A stretch of DNA of 64,000 nt from NCBI GenBank assembly GCA_022457155.1, contig JAJGOT010000438.1, positions 463,001-527,000 on the forward strand. The letters are read 5' to 3'. The notes under the pieces were generated by a model, which was not told the DNA's origin, did not search any database, and saw only the letters and a list, made by a program, of their open reading frames with translations. This document shows positions 18,395-29,511 of the stretch, in pieces; positions within the stretch are counted from its first letter, which is position 1, and each line of letters begins with the position of its first letter. A program made the translations under genes and the position numbers. This stretch comes from Cladopsammia gracilis (taxonomy: Eukaryota > Cnidaria > Anthozoa > Scleractinia > Dendrophylliidae).

Positions 18395-18902
18395 AAAAAA
18401 GGGCAATCGTGAAGAAAAAACCGGACACGAACCCAGGTCACGTGACTTTTGAGCCGACGAATTATCAAAGGGGCGTTCTCCCATTCGGGGATGGAACCCA
18501 TGTCCCCGCTTGTCAACTAGCTTTTTGTTTTATTTTCGTTGTGTGACTACTAAAAAAGGGGCGTTCTCCCATTCGGTGATGGAACCCATGTCCCCGCTTG
18601 TAAAATCAGCTTTTTGTTGTTTCGTTGCGTGACTATTAAAAAATGTTTTTTCCCCCTCATTATTTGTCTTTTCTCTGATCGAACGGAGTCCCGAACGCTT
18701 TCCGAGCGCTCCCCGACTTCTCACTTCCGGTCTCCCGAACCCATGATGTCATTGCACGTGTACAGATTTCAAAATGACGTCATTTCCTCGTCTATGCTTG
18801 ACTGTGTCGTACATTCTGGCTTCTGATTGGTCGACTACCACTAGAGTTCCCATACTAGCAATTGCAGTACAATTTTACACGGGTTGAGCTGCTCTAGCTG
18901 CT
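18395..18902. repeat. Right terminal inverted repeat of Element 1
   Basis: Inverted copy of 4957-5463. Outermost bases are ...GGGTTGAGCTGCTCTAGCTGCT. It contains the same two hairpin units as the left copy, with a few substitutions, so the two ends have aged separately or been only partly homogenised. Confidence 0.95.
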
Positions 18903-18908
18903 AATAAT
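18903..18908. repeat. Target-site duplication of Element 1, right
   Basis: AATAAT, identical to 4951-4956. Confidence 0.95.
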
Positions 18909-19047
18909 GTCCTTTACTTTGCAATCAAAAGAATGAGTCTAGCCTCCATTAGTTTTGGATAAATATCGTTTCAACTATAATTGGAAGTAGTACGTGGAGA
19001 GTAAAATTTAATACAAGAAAAGAAAGGAAAAACACACAATGTATTAC

Positions 19048-19097
19048 CTGTGCTGGACATTCCAATAGGAGCATTGTCTTTTATTGTTCTCTACTGC
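19048..19097 (-). CDS. Adhesion GPCR exon: first half of GPS motif
   Basis: A 50-bp minus-strand exon with acceptor TTTGTAG and donor CAG|GTAATA. It encodes VENNKRQCSYWNVQH, the Cys-x-(Phe/Tyr)-Trp-Asn block that opens a GPS. It starts in phase 0, as left by the exon at 25799-25913, and passes two bases to the exon at 3916-4033. The intron that follows carries Element 1, whose right end is 145 bp away. The exon is too short to be found by open-frame length; it is supported by motif, splice sites and phase. Confidence 0.85.
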
Positions 19098-19689
19098 CTA
19101 CAAAAGCGGAAAAAGAAATATTTTATTTCTCCTTCTTTGAATAAACGTAATTTATTTGAAAACAAAGGTTGTTATACTTTGATGGATCCATAGTATAATT
19201 ATTTTCAGTTTATGCTACAATAATGGTAGCAAACAAATACCAAGTCATTGTTAAACAAGTCATAGTCAACATCATGACGTAACGTATTACGTAATAACGG
19301 TATGACCTATTATTAATTTTAGCTTTTAAGTGTTTATAACAGATATTTTGTATTTGATTGATCGAATCTACATAGAAGAAACGGTTCCTGAGTATGTTTT
19401 GTGAGCAAAATTGCACGCAGTTCTGGCGAGCAAAATGACACGCTAACCGAACTTACCGTACCCTCGTCTTGTCAAACAACCGCGAACTCATCAGAGCTTG
19501 AGCTAAATAGCGGCTGTGTGAGTTAATTTCGCAGACTTTCATCGGCCATCCATATAAGCGAACTTTGAAAACAAACAAAAATTTGTTCGCTGATTCTCAC
19601 GAAATAACCGCTTTTAATCGAGTATGAAATTGAACTAAACTTTGTAAACGCGAAAACGTACACTAACGGCTTTCCGCTTTTGAATGGAA

Positions 19690-21520
19690 TTACATTCACT
19701 ATCTAGCCTTTTATCGTCCATTCAGAAAAAAATTGCATCCGTTCGAACGGCTTGGTCATCCGTTCAGAAAACATTAACATCCGTTCGAACGGCTTGGGTC
19801 ATCCATTCAAAAAAACTCTCAATCCTCAAATCCTCAAATCCGTTCGAACGGCTTGTACAATCCGTTCAGAAAAAAATTGCATGCGTTTGAACGGCTTAGG
19901 TTATCCCGGGGGTTATCCGTTCAGAAAAATCGTCCATCCGTTCGAACAGCTTGAGTCATCCGTTCAGAAAAAAATCACAATCCGTTTGAACTAGTTTTGC
20001 AAAATCGTTCAGAAAAGTCTTCACCCGTTCGAACGGCTACAGTCATCCGTTCGCCTGGCCAGAATTGTCCGTTCAGGATTCAGCTGACGAGGTGTTTTTT
20101 TTTTCTCATCGGTGACGAAGAATCTACAAAGACGCCCTTGTACGTGTAAACAAATGTCGCACAACAAAAAAGATATCTCATGAATGCTATCCGTTCAAGC
20201 TGTTCACTTGCAGTTTTACTTTATCAGCCGTAATTTGGTGAGCGAAGCTACAAGGATAACAGAAAATTGTTGGAAGCGCCGATGGTCTGTATTCAGGTTT
20301 CAAATTACCCTTTTGACACATGCAAATTTGGTGCACTTTTTACCGACAACTGCGTATGACAAACTTAAAAGGGCTAAATTTGTTTTTCTGTCACATAACT
20401 GTTTCCCTGCTGTCTTTAACTTCGATTATTATATTTAATTTCATTCACGATTCATTTTAACAATTAAAAGGACCTGGTCGCACTACAGTCAAAAACAAAA
20501 ATACGTCCGTGCAAAAATCGAAGAAAAAAAAAAGAAACCGCTCCAGTAGGACACGCTTTTTGTGGAATGTTTTTGTTTTTATGTCATTTTGCACGGGCTG
20601 ATTTTTGGTTTTGACTGTAGTGCGACCAGTCCCTAATGCACTTGGGACTCGGGGCCGCTTGTTTACCATATTCATCATTCTCTGGCCTTCAAGTCAAAGC
20701 GACAAACAGATGGTTTCATAGTCCTTACAATGTAATAAAGTACTCGGTAAAGGTAAACAACAAACGTGCAATTTACTTAATTTAGCCGAGTTCACAGCCA
20801 GCCGTTCGAAAAACTTCTTCAGTCCAGCCGTTTATATAAAGCCGTTCACCGCGAGCAGTTCCAAATAATTCTTCAGCCGTCCACAGTCAGCCGTTCGAAA
20901 TAGTTCTTTAGTGGTTCAGCCGATGTCTTTCAGACAGTTCTGCAAATGAACTAGCAAATCTTTTTCAAAAGCACTGCCACGACATCGCGCTCTTGATTGA
21001 TACAGCGTGGCTGTTGTTGCGATGTTTTGTAACTCGTATGCAAATTTCGACGTCGGCGGCAAGGAGTCGCTGTCATGCTTCAATGAGTTCAACGGAGTTC
21101 GCTTGCAGTTCGTTTGTTTGTTTTGCTCTTCAAGTTATTTTTGTTATTCAGTCGTTTTATTAATATAGTCTGCGTTAAGCGTTGCAGACGAATTTTACCG
21201 CCGGTAAATTTTCCGTCTGCCATGCGGGCATTGTCTCCTCGCGTTCGGCTATCCGTTCAAAACTTTACGTGGGCCGTTTAGCCGTTCTATCCGTTCAAAA
21301 CTTTCATTAACCGTTCAGCCGTTCATAGCTATCCGTTCGAATTTTTTCTTAAGCCGTTCAGCTGCTCGTGGCTATCCGTTCGGAATAATTAACAAGCCGT
21401 TCACCCATTCATGACAATCCGTTCAAAATTTTTTTATGAACCGTTCATCCGTCCATGTCCATCCGTTCGGAATAATTGACAAGCCGTTCAGCCGTTTAGT
21501 TTCGCCCGTTTTAAACGGCT
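19690..21520. repeat. Array of CCGTTCGAACGG-type subrepeats in two clusters
   Basis: Two clusters (about 19690-20080 and 20790-21520) of irregular units of about 35-50 bp, each with ATCCGTTC, AGCCGTTC or TTCGAACGGCTT, many forming the 12-bp palindrome CCGTTCGAACGG. Between the clusters lie a MITE (20470-20633) and plain AT-rich DNA. The layout, repeats dense on both sides and unrelated DNA between, resembles subterminal transposase-binding arrays of a large DNA transposon. No transposase is visible. Open frames of 68-84 codons within are repeat by-products. Confidence 0.75.
20470..20633. mobile_element. MITE family M2, copy 1
   Basis: Inverted ends GGACCTGGTCGCACTACAGT and its complement around a core with CACGCTTTTTGTGGAATG. 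A second copy is at 37832-37993. Confidence 0.85.
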
Positions 21521-22299
21521 TGGTAAGCCTCATCACACCCGTGCCACATTGCACGCAGGCCTTTTTGCACGCAGGTCTTTTTGCACGCGTGTTACATCGC
21601 ACGTTAGTCGTGACATTTAACACGCTACATGAAACAAAAGCTTTAGCATGTCAAACAACAGCTACCGTGACACTCTTTGTGTTGCTTAATAAATATGTGC
21701 ATATCCGTGACATTGTGACACGCTTAGTGCGCCGTGACATGAAACGCGTGCCCGTGCATTCGCTATTTTCCCTGTTTTCCCGTGGAGGGTCACATTTGAA
21801 AAGACTACTTTTAAAAGCAATGAAAAATCGACATAAATATAACACGCATTCCACAGTCCATAATCCACAGAAGTCGAGTCCCAAAGTCCAAAATGTTTTT
21901 AAATGTGACAGGCTGCAGTAACGACGCCGTTTTTCCGTGTATTACTATTGTTCTTTCTTTAAAAAAGTCTTAAAATTAATGATCACAAGCAGCGAGGACT
22001 GCTCCGAGACAGGCAAAAAAGAATCGGCAATAAAAAGGGAAAAAAATTGACAATATGCTTAATAGCGCGAGAGATCGATGTTTGGCATTTTTGCCTCGGA
22101 AAAACTCTGATTAAAAATAGCTCATATATTTTAATGTACCATAAGAAAAGAAGCAATTTTTCTAAAGCAAAAAGACGATAAGGACCTGCATATTCCCAAG
22201 AATTATCTCTTGCACATTATACTTATCTGTGTAAAGCGCGTTTCTATTTTTAATTTCTTTTATGAAAAAGGCTACCACAAGGAAACCAGCGATTCGTCG
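21521..22299. other. Intronic DNA, no gene seen
   Basis: Contains three close repeats of TTTTTGCACGCAGG-like sequence (about 21545-21600) and AT-rich sequence. A 161-codon frame crossing 21436-21921 overlaps the subrepeat array and has no domain or codon bias. Confidence 0.4.
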
Positions 22300-24058
22300 G
22301 AACCTTATAGCGGAGCTCGCGGGCCGAAGGCCCGCCGGAGCCCCATAATCATAGAACCTATGCCTGTCATTTTTCATGGTCATGGCTAGCGGAATATTTC
22401 GCGGGCGCGTGTGTGCCCGCCCGTGTTGGAACAACATCCGGGATCTTAGCAATTCTGAAAGCAAGGCTTTGTTTTTCACGCGGCCACACAGCCGTATTTT
22501 TGGTAAACACTTTAGTTGGATTGTTGTGTTTAGCGGAGAATTAAAGTCGTTATTTCCCTGCAGTTTTTCGCGGTTTGCTACTCAAGACAGGGATACTAAT
22601 TAATGGATACTCAGAAGCCGCTTTAATAGAAAAATAAGAGCTTTCAGGGATAAAATCTTGCTTCGAGAAACTTCATACGTTTTTATCAATGCAGTGGAGA
22701 TGTTAGTTTTACGGATTATCGGAGATTTAAAGAATTTTCAAGGATTTCCAAGGTAAAAAATTACATTTTTTGATAGGAATTTATGTTGATATCAATCTCT
22801 GATTGACTTTTTCTTTGTGCAATCGTTAGTTTGGAGAATTGTTTATAAAACGTGCTTAAATTCAGTCGTATTGTTTTCTTGAATTTCATCGAAGACAGCA
22901 CTATAATTGGTACGCGTTTTGCTTTTAAACATAAACTTATTGAGATTTGAATAAAATTTTTCGAAAGAAGATTGTGTTGTGCAATTTTATGAGTTTGTTC
23001 ATTCATTACATAGGTTGAAAAGCGATTTTATGTAAACAAAACAAGACTTGGATTTCATAGTAACTGTTCTAACTTCACTCGCGTCGCCTTATGCAAATCT
23101 GTTTGTGTATTTTTTGCAATTTTGATTTCCAAATCAGTTTCTCGGGCAATTTTTGACAAGCAACAACTGTATTTTATTCGGAAAGTAGTCGTAATAGTTA
23201 TTCTAGACAGAGAAGACGTTTTTTTTGTGAACTTTTTGTACGGCCTAAATGTACTGTGCAGACGGTAGGGTAATACTGTTTTTGAGAATTGCTAAAATTG
23301 AAAAAATAGCCCGTACGTCAATCTTAATTCTTGTGCTTCCGACTCTGCCACCTTAGGCCCCGACCACACTAATGCGTTTTCACAAGTCTCCGTTTTCATC
23401 TCGAAGAAAACGAAGCAAAATATTTTCGCCCACACTAGCGTTTTCGCATCGTTTTCACCTGTCCACATTAAAACGGTCGAAAACGATGAAAACGACTGGG
23501 ACCGGGAGGTATGTCCAGAAATGCACGCTAATGAGATTCATGCTCTTTATGATAGACATCATGAAGTGTCCCCTAGCCCTAATTCTCACCTAAAAACAAG
23601 CAATTCTGTCAAACATGAAGTCATATGGAAATTACAAATAATTGTGTGTAATATGAAGTGCCCAAGGTCCGAGTTACGTGCATTTCTGGACATAAGTGGG
23701 GACCGGGGCCGTTGCGCATGTGTTAAAGGTGATAGATACTCCAGTTTTGACTGGAACCGATGACATGTGACGTCACCGTTTTCAAAAGTCTCCGTTTTCA
23801 CCTGTCCACACTAGAAACGAAGCGTTTTCAAAACGATGCGTTTTCAAAAGTCTCCACTTTTGAAACCGTTTTCGAAAGTCTCCGTTTTCATCAGCGTTTT
23901 CGACCGTTTCAGTGTGGTCGATAGGCGAAAACGTATCAAAACGTATGCGTTTTCAAATGAAAACGCATTAGTGTGGTTGGGGCCTTAGCTAAGTTTCACC
24001 TTAGTTAAGTTTGTTCCGAGGGCGACGCTGTTAGGCTAAGCCTATCTATATATATTAA
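22300..24058 (+). mobile_element. Repeat family R1, copy 3 (with nested MITE)
   Basis: Same blocks and order as copy 1: the GC-rich GGGCCGAAGGCCCG palindrome, a broken version of the short reading frame near 22610, the TTCACTCGCGTCGCC block, and the end TTAGGCTAAGCCTATCTATATATATTA. A 629-bp MITE is inserted at 23356. Confidence 0.8.
23356..23984. mobile_element. Harbinger-type MITE nested in R1
   Basis: Inverted ends GGCCCCGACCACACTAATGC and complement, flanked on both sides by TTA, a 3-bp duplication typical of PIF/Harbinger elements. The interior repeats CGTTTTCA and GAAAACG many times. No transposase. Confidence 0.85.
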
Positions 24059-24154
24059 ATAAGTAATTCGAATATTAGGGTGTAGGGTGTTGAATATTAG
24101 GAGCAGATCAATGCAAGAATCAAACAAAATCGCAAATCTTCGGCAAAGCTAAAA

Positions 24155-24305
24155 TAGAGTGATTTTCTTTAAACCGTGAAATAGTTAGCCACTATTAGAC
24201 ACCAATTACATTGTTTTCTTTTGTTTAGGTTTTGCTAAATTTGGTTAATTTTGATTAATTGCTAGATACTGTTTCACGGTCTCAGTAAAATCACTCTAAA
24301 TAAAT
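24155..24305. mobile_element. Small MITE-like inverted repeat
   Basis: Imperfect inverted ends TAGAGTGATTTTC and its complement near 24290, with GAAA(C)CGTGAAA-type blocks inside. Short and non-coding. Confidence 0.55.
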
Positions 24306-24334
24306 AGCCTATAGCAAGTATATGAATGCCATGT

Positions 24335-25025
24335 AATTTTTTCCTTGAAATATCTATTCATTTACGAGAAAAACGATAAAAACCATTTTCAACACAGGGC
24401 ACAATTTGGCGATCTCAAACACATGCAAACAGGGTTGACAAAAGTCATGATTCACTCGATTCGCGTATCGAAAGTACTGCGCTAGAACAACAGTTATAGT
24501 TTCAATTTGTTGTACAACTTCTCATTGTCTAAACAACATGATTTCATAAAAATTTGATTAATCTGAGTATTCAAGGGAAGTCAAAAGCTTATGGCTCTCC
24601 CGTGCTCTGTAAAATGGAAGGCGAAAAAGGACGATGATTTTGAGCATGTGCCTTTGTTCAGAATTTCGCAAGATTAAGAATGGCAATACTAGAGTTGACG
24701 ATCTTTCAAATTTGTTGAAAATCGTGACTGTCACGAACGCTTGCTCAGTCTTTTCGCCTACCGTTTTACGGAGCAAGGGAGAGCCATAAGCTTTCGCCTT
24801 CCCTTGAATACTCAGATTAATCTAATTTTATGAAATCATGTTGTTTAGACTATGACAAGTTATACAACAAATTGGAACTATGACAGCTTTTTCTAGCGCA
24901 GTAGTTTTGATACGCGAGTCGAGTGAATCTTGACATATTTTAAGCCTGTTTGGCGTCGCCAAAACGAACCCGGGGCTGAAAACGAAATGTTTTCGTTTTT
25001 CTCGGAAGCAAATAATTTTTCAAGA
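24335..25025. mobile_element. Foldback element with long inverted arms
   Basis: Arms of 250-300 bp read towards a centre near 24690. The best matched part is TTAATCTGAGTATTCAAGGG (24557) against its complement (24800). The outer parts (GAGAAAAACGA...) are more diverged. No coding sequence. Confidence 0.75.
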
Positions 25026-25678
25026 AAAAATTAATCAGCAATTATACACTTACTAAAGGCTACCTGTATGCAAAAGAAGAGCGAATTATAGTTTTTCAAC
25101 TTTGCCGTGTAATGTTTGATTTTTGCACGGATTTGCTCTTAGGGTGTAGGGTCGGTTGAGGATTGGCGGTGTGACGGTGTGACGCCTCCATGACGTTGTT
25201 TTAGTGGCGTTACTGTTTACGTCATTCCTGAAAACCGGAAGTCAAATATGTACTGTGCTGACCGAGCGAGGAAAAAGCGGAAGCCCCGGAATAATGAAAC
25301 TGAAATATGCGTGCTTAAATTTTCATGCAAAATCGTGACACAAAAAATAAAAATAAAAACGGAGGGCAGACCTTAACTCATGCCGCTCCGCGCATGAGTA
25401 AAAAGAAAAACGTAGGGCTTAATTGGAAGACCATCCCGTCCAAGCCTGAATTTTTTTCAGGTTTCCTTTTAACTGCTTTAGTTGTTAGTATTATGTGATC
25501 TCCCAAGAGCGACAAGCGACAAAGTGGCAGCCAGGAGGATGCAGCTCGAAGGCCACTGCCACCAGCACCCGGAGCCGAAACACGGGAGGAAAAGTTGAGG
25601 CGGGCAGAAGATGTCATACACTGGCATCTTGAAGAAGGATACTGGAGCGGAGACGACTGACGAGCTATCTGCCTTTAT

Positions 25679-25680
25679 GC

Positions 25681-25749
<69 letters not shown>
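25679..25749. repeat. (AGT)n microsatellite
   Basis: About 23 perfect AGT units, only 50 bp downstream of the exon ending at 25799 in transcript order, so expansion here would lie close to its donor site. Confidence 0.95.
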
Positions 25750-25750
<1 letters not shown>

Positions 25751-25798
25751 TGATTTCGAGTATCTTTAAATTCACTTATTCTGATTATTGTTACTTAC

Positions 25799-25913
25799 CG
25801 ACGTTTTAAAGGTCAAGAAGGCAGGTGGCGAAAGTTTTTTAACAGGTTCCTCGTCAAACATTAGAAAACAAGACATCACAAAGGAAGAAACGTTCCAGTC
25901 TTCTTCATTCAGG
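25799..25913 (-). CDS. Adhesion GPCR exon: GAIN domain, near C-terminal strands
   Basis: 115-bp minus-strand exon, acceptor TTACTTTTCAG, donor TCG|GTAAGT. It encodes a strand-like segment (VSSFVMSCFLMF) then LSPPAFLTFKTS, matching the usual late GAIN strands that end just before the GPS. One base is received from the exon at 26008-26074, completing Gly, and the exon ends in phase 0 for 19048-19097. Confidence 0.82.
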
Positions 25914-26007
25914 CTGAAAAGTAATGACGTTTATGTGACGGTAAAGATTACAATACAGCACGGATTGGAGAAAATTGGCAGATGTAAAACCTTAACAATT
26001 GCATTAC

Positions 26008-26074
26008 CCTGTTGCAATGTTTGGAAGTCCCCTTTCAACGTCTTTGTACAGCAGGAAAACATACGTGTAGTTTC
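26008..26074 (-). CDS. Adhesion GPCR exon: GAIN domain segment
   Basis: 67-bp minus-strand exon, acceptor TTTTTTTAG, donor AGG|GTAATG, encoding NYTYVFLLYKDVERGLP. A hydrophobic strand, then YKD/YKN-like residues and LP, is a standard GAIN feature. It takes one base from the exon at 27922-28062 and leaves two for 25799-25913; both joins are in frame. Confidence 0.8.
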
Positions 26075-26229
26075 CTAAAAAAACAACAACAAAGGATCAT
26101 AGGATTTATCATGGTTCTTTAGGTACAAATAATATATCAGAATGCGTCCCTGGAAGCAACATGTTTATTACTGTCTGGAGGTGTTTTTACTGTTTGGAGG
26201 TGTTTTAATAGCTCGGTTTTAGATATAGA

Positions 26230-26995
26230 GTAATAATATATATATATATATATAGATAGGCTGGTTCTATCAGCGTAGCTCTCTGAACAGAAAGCCGATG
26301 ATAAGCTTAATTAAGGTGAAAGGTCGGAAGCAGATTGACAACCGGGCTATTTTTCAATTTTAGCAATTCTCAAAAACAGTATTTACGCGACCGTCTGCAC
26401 AGTACATTTAGACTGTAGGAAAGCTCACAAAAACTCAACTTTTTCTCGGTTTAGAATAACTAATATGATAATTTCCGAATAAAATACACCTGTTGAGTAT
26501 CGAAAAGGCTTGTCGGCGATATTTTTTCTTCAAACTGTGCTTTGTTATCAATGTGTTGAATTATAAAACTATTATAGCGCTCAAGCTTGCGTGATATCGC
26601 CTAATTTTAGCCGACGAGGCCGTAGGCGATATCACGCTCGCTTTCGCGCTATAATAGTTAATTAGTATCCCTGTCTTGAGAAGCAAACCGCAAAAAAATG
26701 CAGGGAAAAACGATTTTCCAAACGGTTTTCCTCGCTGTTATAATTTTGCAAAAGTGTTTGCTGCAGCTAACGTGACATCGGCTGTGTAGCCGCGCAAAAA
26801 TAATCCTCGCTTTGATTTCAATATTGCTAAGATCCTGGATGAAGCGTCTTGTCATGTTTTGCGACGTCATACGCGCCCGCGAGCTAGCCCTGCCAACGGA
26901 CACACATGTACGGACGCGTCCGCGAAACATTCCGCTAGCCATGACCATGGAAAATGACGGGCATTGGCCATTTTGAGGTTGCGCATGAGACTGGG
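26230..26995 (-). mobile_element. Repeat family R1, copy 4 (truncated, inverted)
   Basis: Reverse orientation: starts at the TATATATAGATAGGCT end and finishes near the GCTAGCCATGACCATGGAAA block. The middle is replaced by a palindromic insertion at about 26565-26660 with GATATCGCCTAATTTT and GTAGGCGATATCAC arms. Confidence 0.75.
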
Positions 26996-27389
26996 TTGCT
27001 TTCGTTTCGAATTGCACTATGAGACTGTTCTGGGGACGCAATTCAAACATGGCGTCTGCTCAGAATGTAAACTGAAGCCTTCGGCATTTTGCTACTGTTT
27101 GTTCAAGTGGTCCTTGCGTTTTTACGAAGTCAATATAAGATAATACTAACGAAAGAAAGAGTCGACGAACGAAGGGACTGAAGAAACGTAAAGCAACATA
27201 GGCCATGATGAAAAAAATATGAAAGAAATGAATGAATGAATGAGCGAATGAATGAATGAATGAATGAATGAATGAATACGGGATGGATAAATAAATAAAT
27301 AAATAAATAGGGATGGATGTTTGGAGGAATGATAATGTTGGATATTAAATGTAAGGAGAAATTAAGACTCGGAAAAAAATCCGAGTCCC

Positions 27390-27465
27390 AGATGGGATTT
27401 GAACCCACGACCCTCCGTGATCTAGTCGGATGCTATAACCACTGAGCTACTGGAGACTCTATGGT
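27390..27465 (-). tRNA. tRNA-like sequence (probable tRNA-derived SINE or pseudogene)
   Basis: Minus strand contains an A-box TAGCTCAGTGG, a plausible anticodon stem-loop with CTAGATC in the loop (AGA at the anticodon position), and a T-arm GTGGGTTCAAATCCCAT with a good B-box. The acceptor stem pairs only in part, and a Ser-type AGA anticodon without a long variable arm is odd. The 3' flank forms a CTCGG...CCGAG hairpin with a T run, like a Pol III terminator. Its 3' half is repeated twice in the palindrome at 27613-27841, so it behaves as a mobile unit. Confidence 0.5.
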
Positions 27466-27612
27466 GAGCAAGGGTCAATTTGTGGGTCTTGACTGGAACC
27501 GCATCGCGCGGCTACACAGCCAAGTATTGACTAGCACATGTGAAACTCACTAACAGCATCGCGCTGTCACATTAAAGCATATCAAGATGCAGCCAACCAA
27601 CCTCCAAAGTGA

Positions 27613-27841
27613 GTATATAACGATGTAACAACAATAAATATATTAAATGTAAGGAGAAATTAAGACTCGGAAAAAAATCCGAGTCCCAGATGGGATTTGA
27701 ACCCACGACCCTCCGTGATCTAGCATCCGACTAGATCACGGAGGGTCGTGGGTTCAAATCCCATCTGGGACTCGGATTTTTTTCCGAGTCTTAATTTCTC
27801 CTTACATTTAATATATTTATTGTTGTTACATCGTTATATAC
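27613..27841. repeat. Perfect 111-bp inverted repeat containing two tRNA-like 3' halves
   Basis: Arms 27613-27723 and 27731-27841 are exact reverse complements over all 111 bases I could compare, with a 7-base spacer. Each arm holds the T-arm half of the tRNA-like sequence at 27390-27465 plus its terminator hairpin. The left arm duplicates sequence also present at 27345-27430. Confidence 0.93.
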
Positions 27842-27921
27842 TGATAATGTTGGAGTCAATGATATTTTAATCACAACTGACATTATGGGAAATCACTGAT
27901 AAGGAGAAATAATCTGAGTAC

Positions 27922-28062
27922 CTTGGGCGTTTTTTGCTGTCTCTTTTGGAATCAGAACAAAGTCCGATGCTTCGTTCCATGAGAATCTTTTGATCTCTGA
28001 GTATTCAGGAATCATGATGTCTTCCACATCTTCTGTTAAACGTTCCCTAACGACTTGAACAA
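27922..28062 (-). CDS. Adhesion GPCR exon: GAIN domain
   Basis: 141-bp minus-strand exon, acceptor GTGTTTACAG, donor CAAG|GTACTC. Encodes VQVVRERLTEDVEDIMIPEY then WNEASDFVLIPKE, the central GAIN strands that include an I-x-IP type motif. It starts after one base from the exon at 29512-29611 and leaves one base for 26008-26074. Confidence 0.82.
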
Positions 28063-28153
28063 CTGTAAACACAAACAAACAGATCACTTGGTATATTGTG
28101 GTAACTCTAAGGACGTAACGTTTTCACAAGCCAAGTAGCCTATTAACACTGCC

Positions 28154-28338
28154 ATACACCTCATTCCAAAATGGCGGCCATTTTATTATTCTTTTATATC
28201 AATGTAAATTAGCCCTCTTGGCCTCGTCAGCATGTGCAAAATACAAAAACATTTTCAAGCGAAAATGAGGCCAAGAGGGCTAATTAGCATGTATATAAAA
28301 GAATAATAAATTGGCCGCCATTTTGGAATAAGGTGTAT
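28154..28338. mobile_element. MITE family M1, copy 2
   Basis: Inverted arms ATACACCTCATTCCAAAATGG and complement, sharing the ATTCTTTTATAT and AATTAGCC blocks with the copy at 4468-4648. Confidence 0.82.
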
Positions 28339-28764
28339 AGCTAATCCCGTTTCTGAGAAAAAGTATTACTACCCTATAGACGAATGTTTGCTGACGTCAT
28401 TGTTTACATTTTCTGTCATTACCGTCCGGGTCAAATTTTCAGAGAAAGCTTATTGTGCTATGTCCTTTCAATATTTGGAGTTAATTTTTTTCAGCTCGAT
28501 TAGAGAATGAGGCGCATATGCCGATGAGACAAAAATTGTAAACAAAGATCCGCCTCTTAGATGGATAGTTACTCCATCGCAAGATCCCCACCGCCACCCC
28601 CACCCCCAGCGTAGGGTTCGACGGTACAAACCCATTTATACACCTAGGTGGAGAGAGACAATGTGGAGCAAAGTTTCTTGTCTAAGGAAACAACACGACT
28701 GCAAAGACCAGGGCTCGAACCACTGTGGACACTCAGGTTGAAAGTCCGACGCGCTTGCTACAAC

Positions 28765-29320
28765 AATTCATTCATTCATTCATTCATTCATTCATTCATT
28801 CATTCATTCATTCATTCATTCATTCATTCATTCATTCATTCATTCACTCACTCATTCATTCATTCATTCATTCATTCATTCACTCATTCATTCATTCATT
28901 CATTCATTCATTCATTCACTCATTCATTCACTCATTCATTCATTCATTCATTCACTCATTCACTCATTCATTCATTCATTCACTCATTCATTCATTCATT
29001 CATTCATTCACTCACTCATTCATTCATTCATTCATTCATTCACTCATTCATTCACTCACTCATTCATTCACTCATTCATTCATTCAGCGCTTGCTACAAC
29101 AATTCATTCATTCATTCATTCATTCATTCATTCAGTCTTTCAGCCAGTCCGTCAGTCCGTCAGTCAGTTGGTCGGTCAGTCAGTCAGTCAGTCAGTCAGT
29201 GAGCAGTCATTCAGTCAAGCAGTCAGTGAGTCAGTCTGTCTGTCTTTCTGTCTGTCTGTCGGTTTGTCTGTCTGTCAGTCAGTCAGTCAGTCAGTCAATC
29301 AGTCAGCCAGTCAATCAGTA
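28765..29320. repeat. (ATTC)n then (CAGT)n satellite
   Basis: About 320 bp of ATTC units with scattered ACTC variants, an internal copy of the entry sequence GCGCTTGCTACAACAATTC at 29086, and a second tract of CAGT/CTGT units from about 29134. Three overlapping long frames (for example His-Ser-Phe-Ile repeats) are produced by the repeat and are not genes. Confidence 0.95.
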
Positions 29321-29511
29321 AATAAAATGCCAACAAGTCGGTGGAAAAAATGATTCAGCAGTTACTACAATCAAGAAAATAATTACAAGATAAAAAGAAA
29401 ACATTCAAGACTTTGATGCCATTAAATCTGACAATAAAAGGACGTGTTTTTATCTATACAAAATGATGATTAAGACATTACTGTCGGATGATAGTTGTAT
29501 GAATCACCCAC

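Larger units (their letters stand above)
4957..18902. mobile_element. Element 1: Polinton/Maverick (adintovirus-like), full length, degenerate
   Basis: A 13,946-bp element with terminal inverted repeats of about 0.5 kb, AG at the start, CT at the end, and flanking 6-bp AATAAT duplications. It carries the Polinton core set: protein-primed PolB, retroviral-type integrase with chromodomain, A32-like ATPase, double jelly-roll major capsid and single jelly-roll penton, plus accessory genes. GC content is visibly higher than the flanking host DNA. Almost all long genes are interrupted, and two retrotransposon pieces and one unknown repeat have inserted into it, so it is a fossil copy although both ends are intact. 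It lies within an intron of the adhesion GPCR gene. Confidence 0.97.

Noticed and set aside
4957..18902. CRISPR, operon with ribosome binding sites or phage interpretation
   Set aside because: Gene starts follow TATA boxes, the integrase is retroviral-type with a chromodomain, and the flanks are spliced eukaryotic DNA.
28648..29321. Long frames of His-Ser-Phe-Ile and Ser-Val-Ser-Gln repeats
   Set aside because: All three reading phases of the ATTC and CAGT arrays stay open; this is satellite DNA, not a gene.
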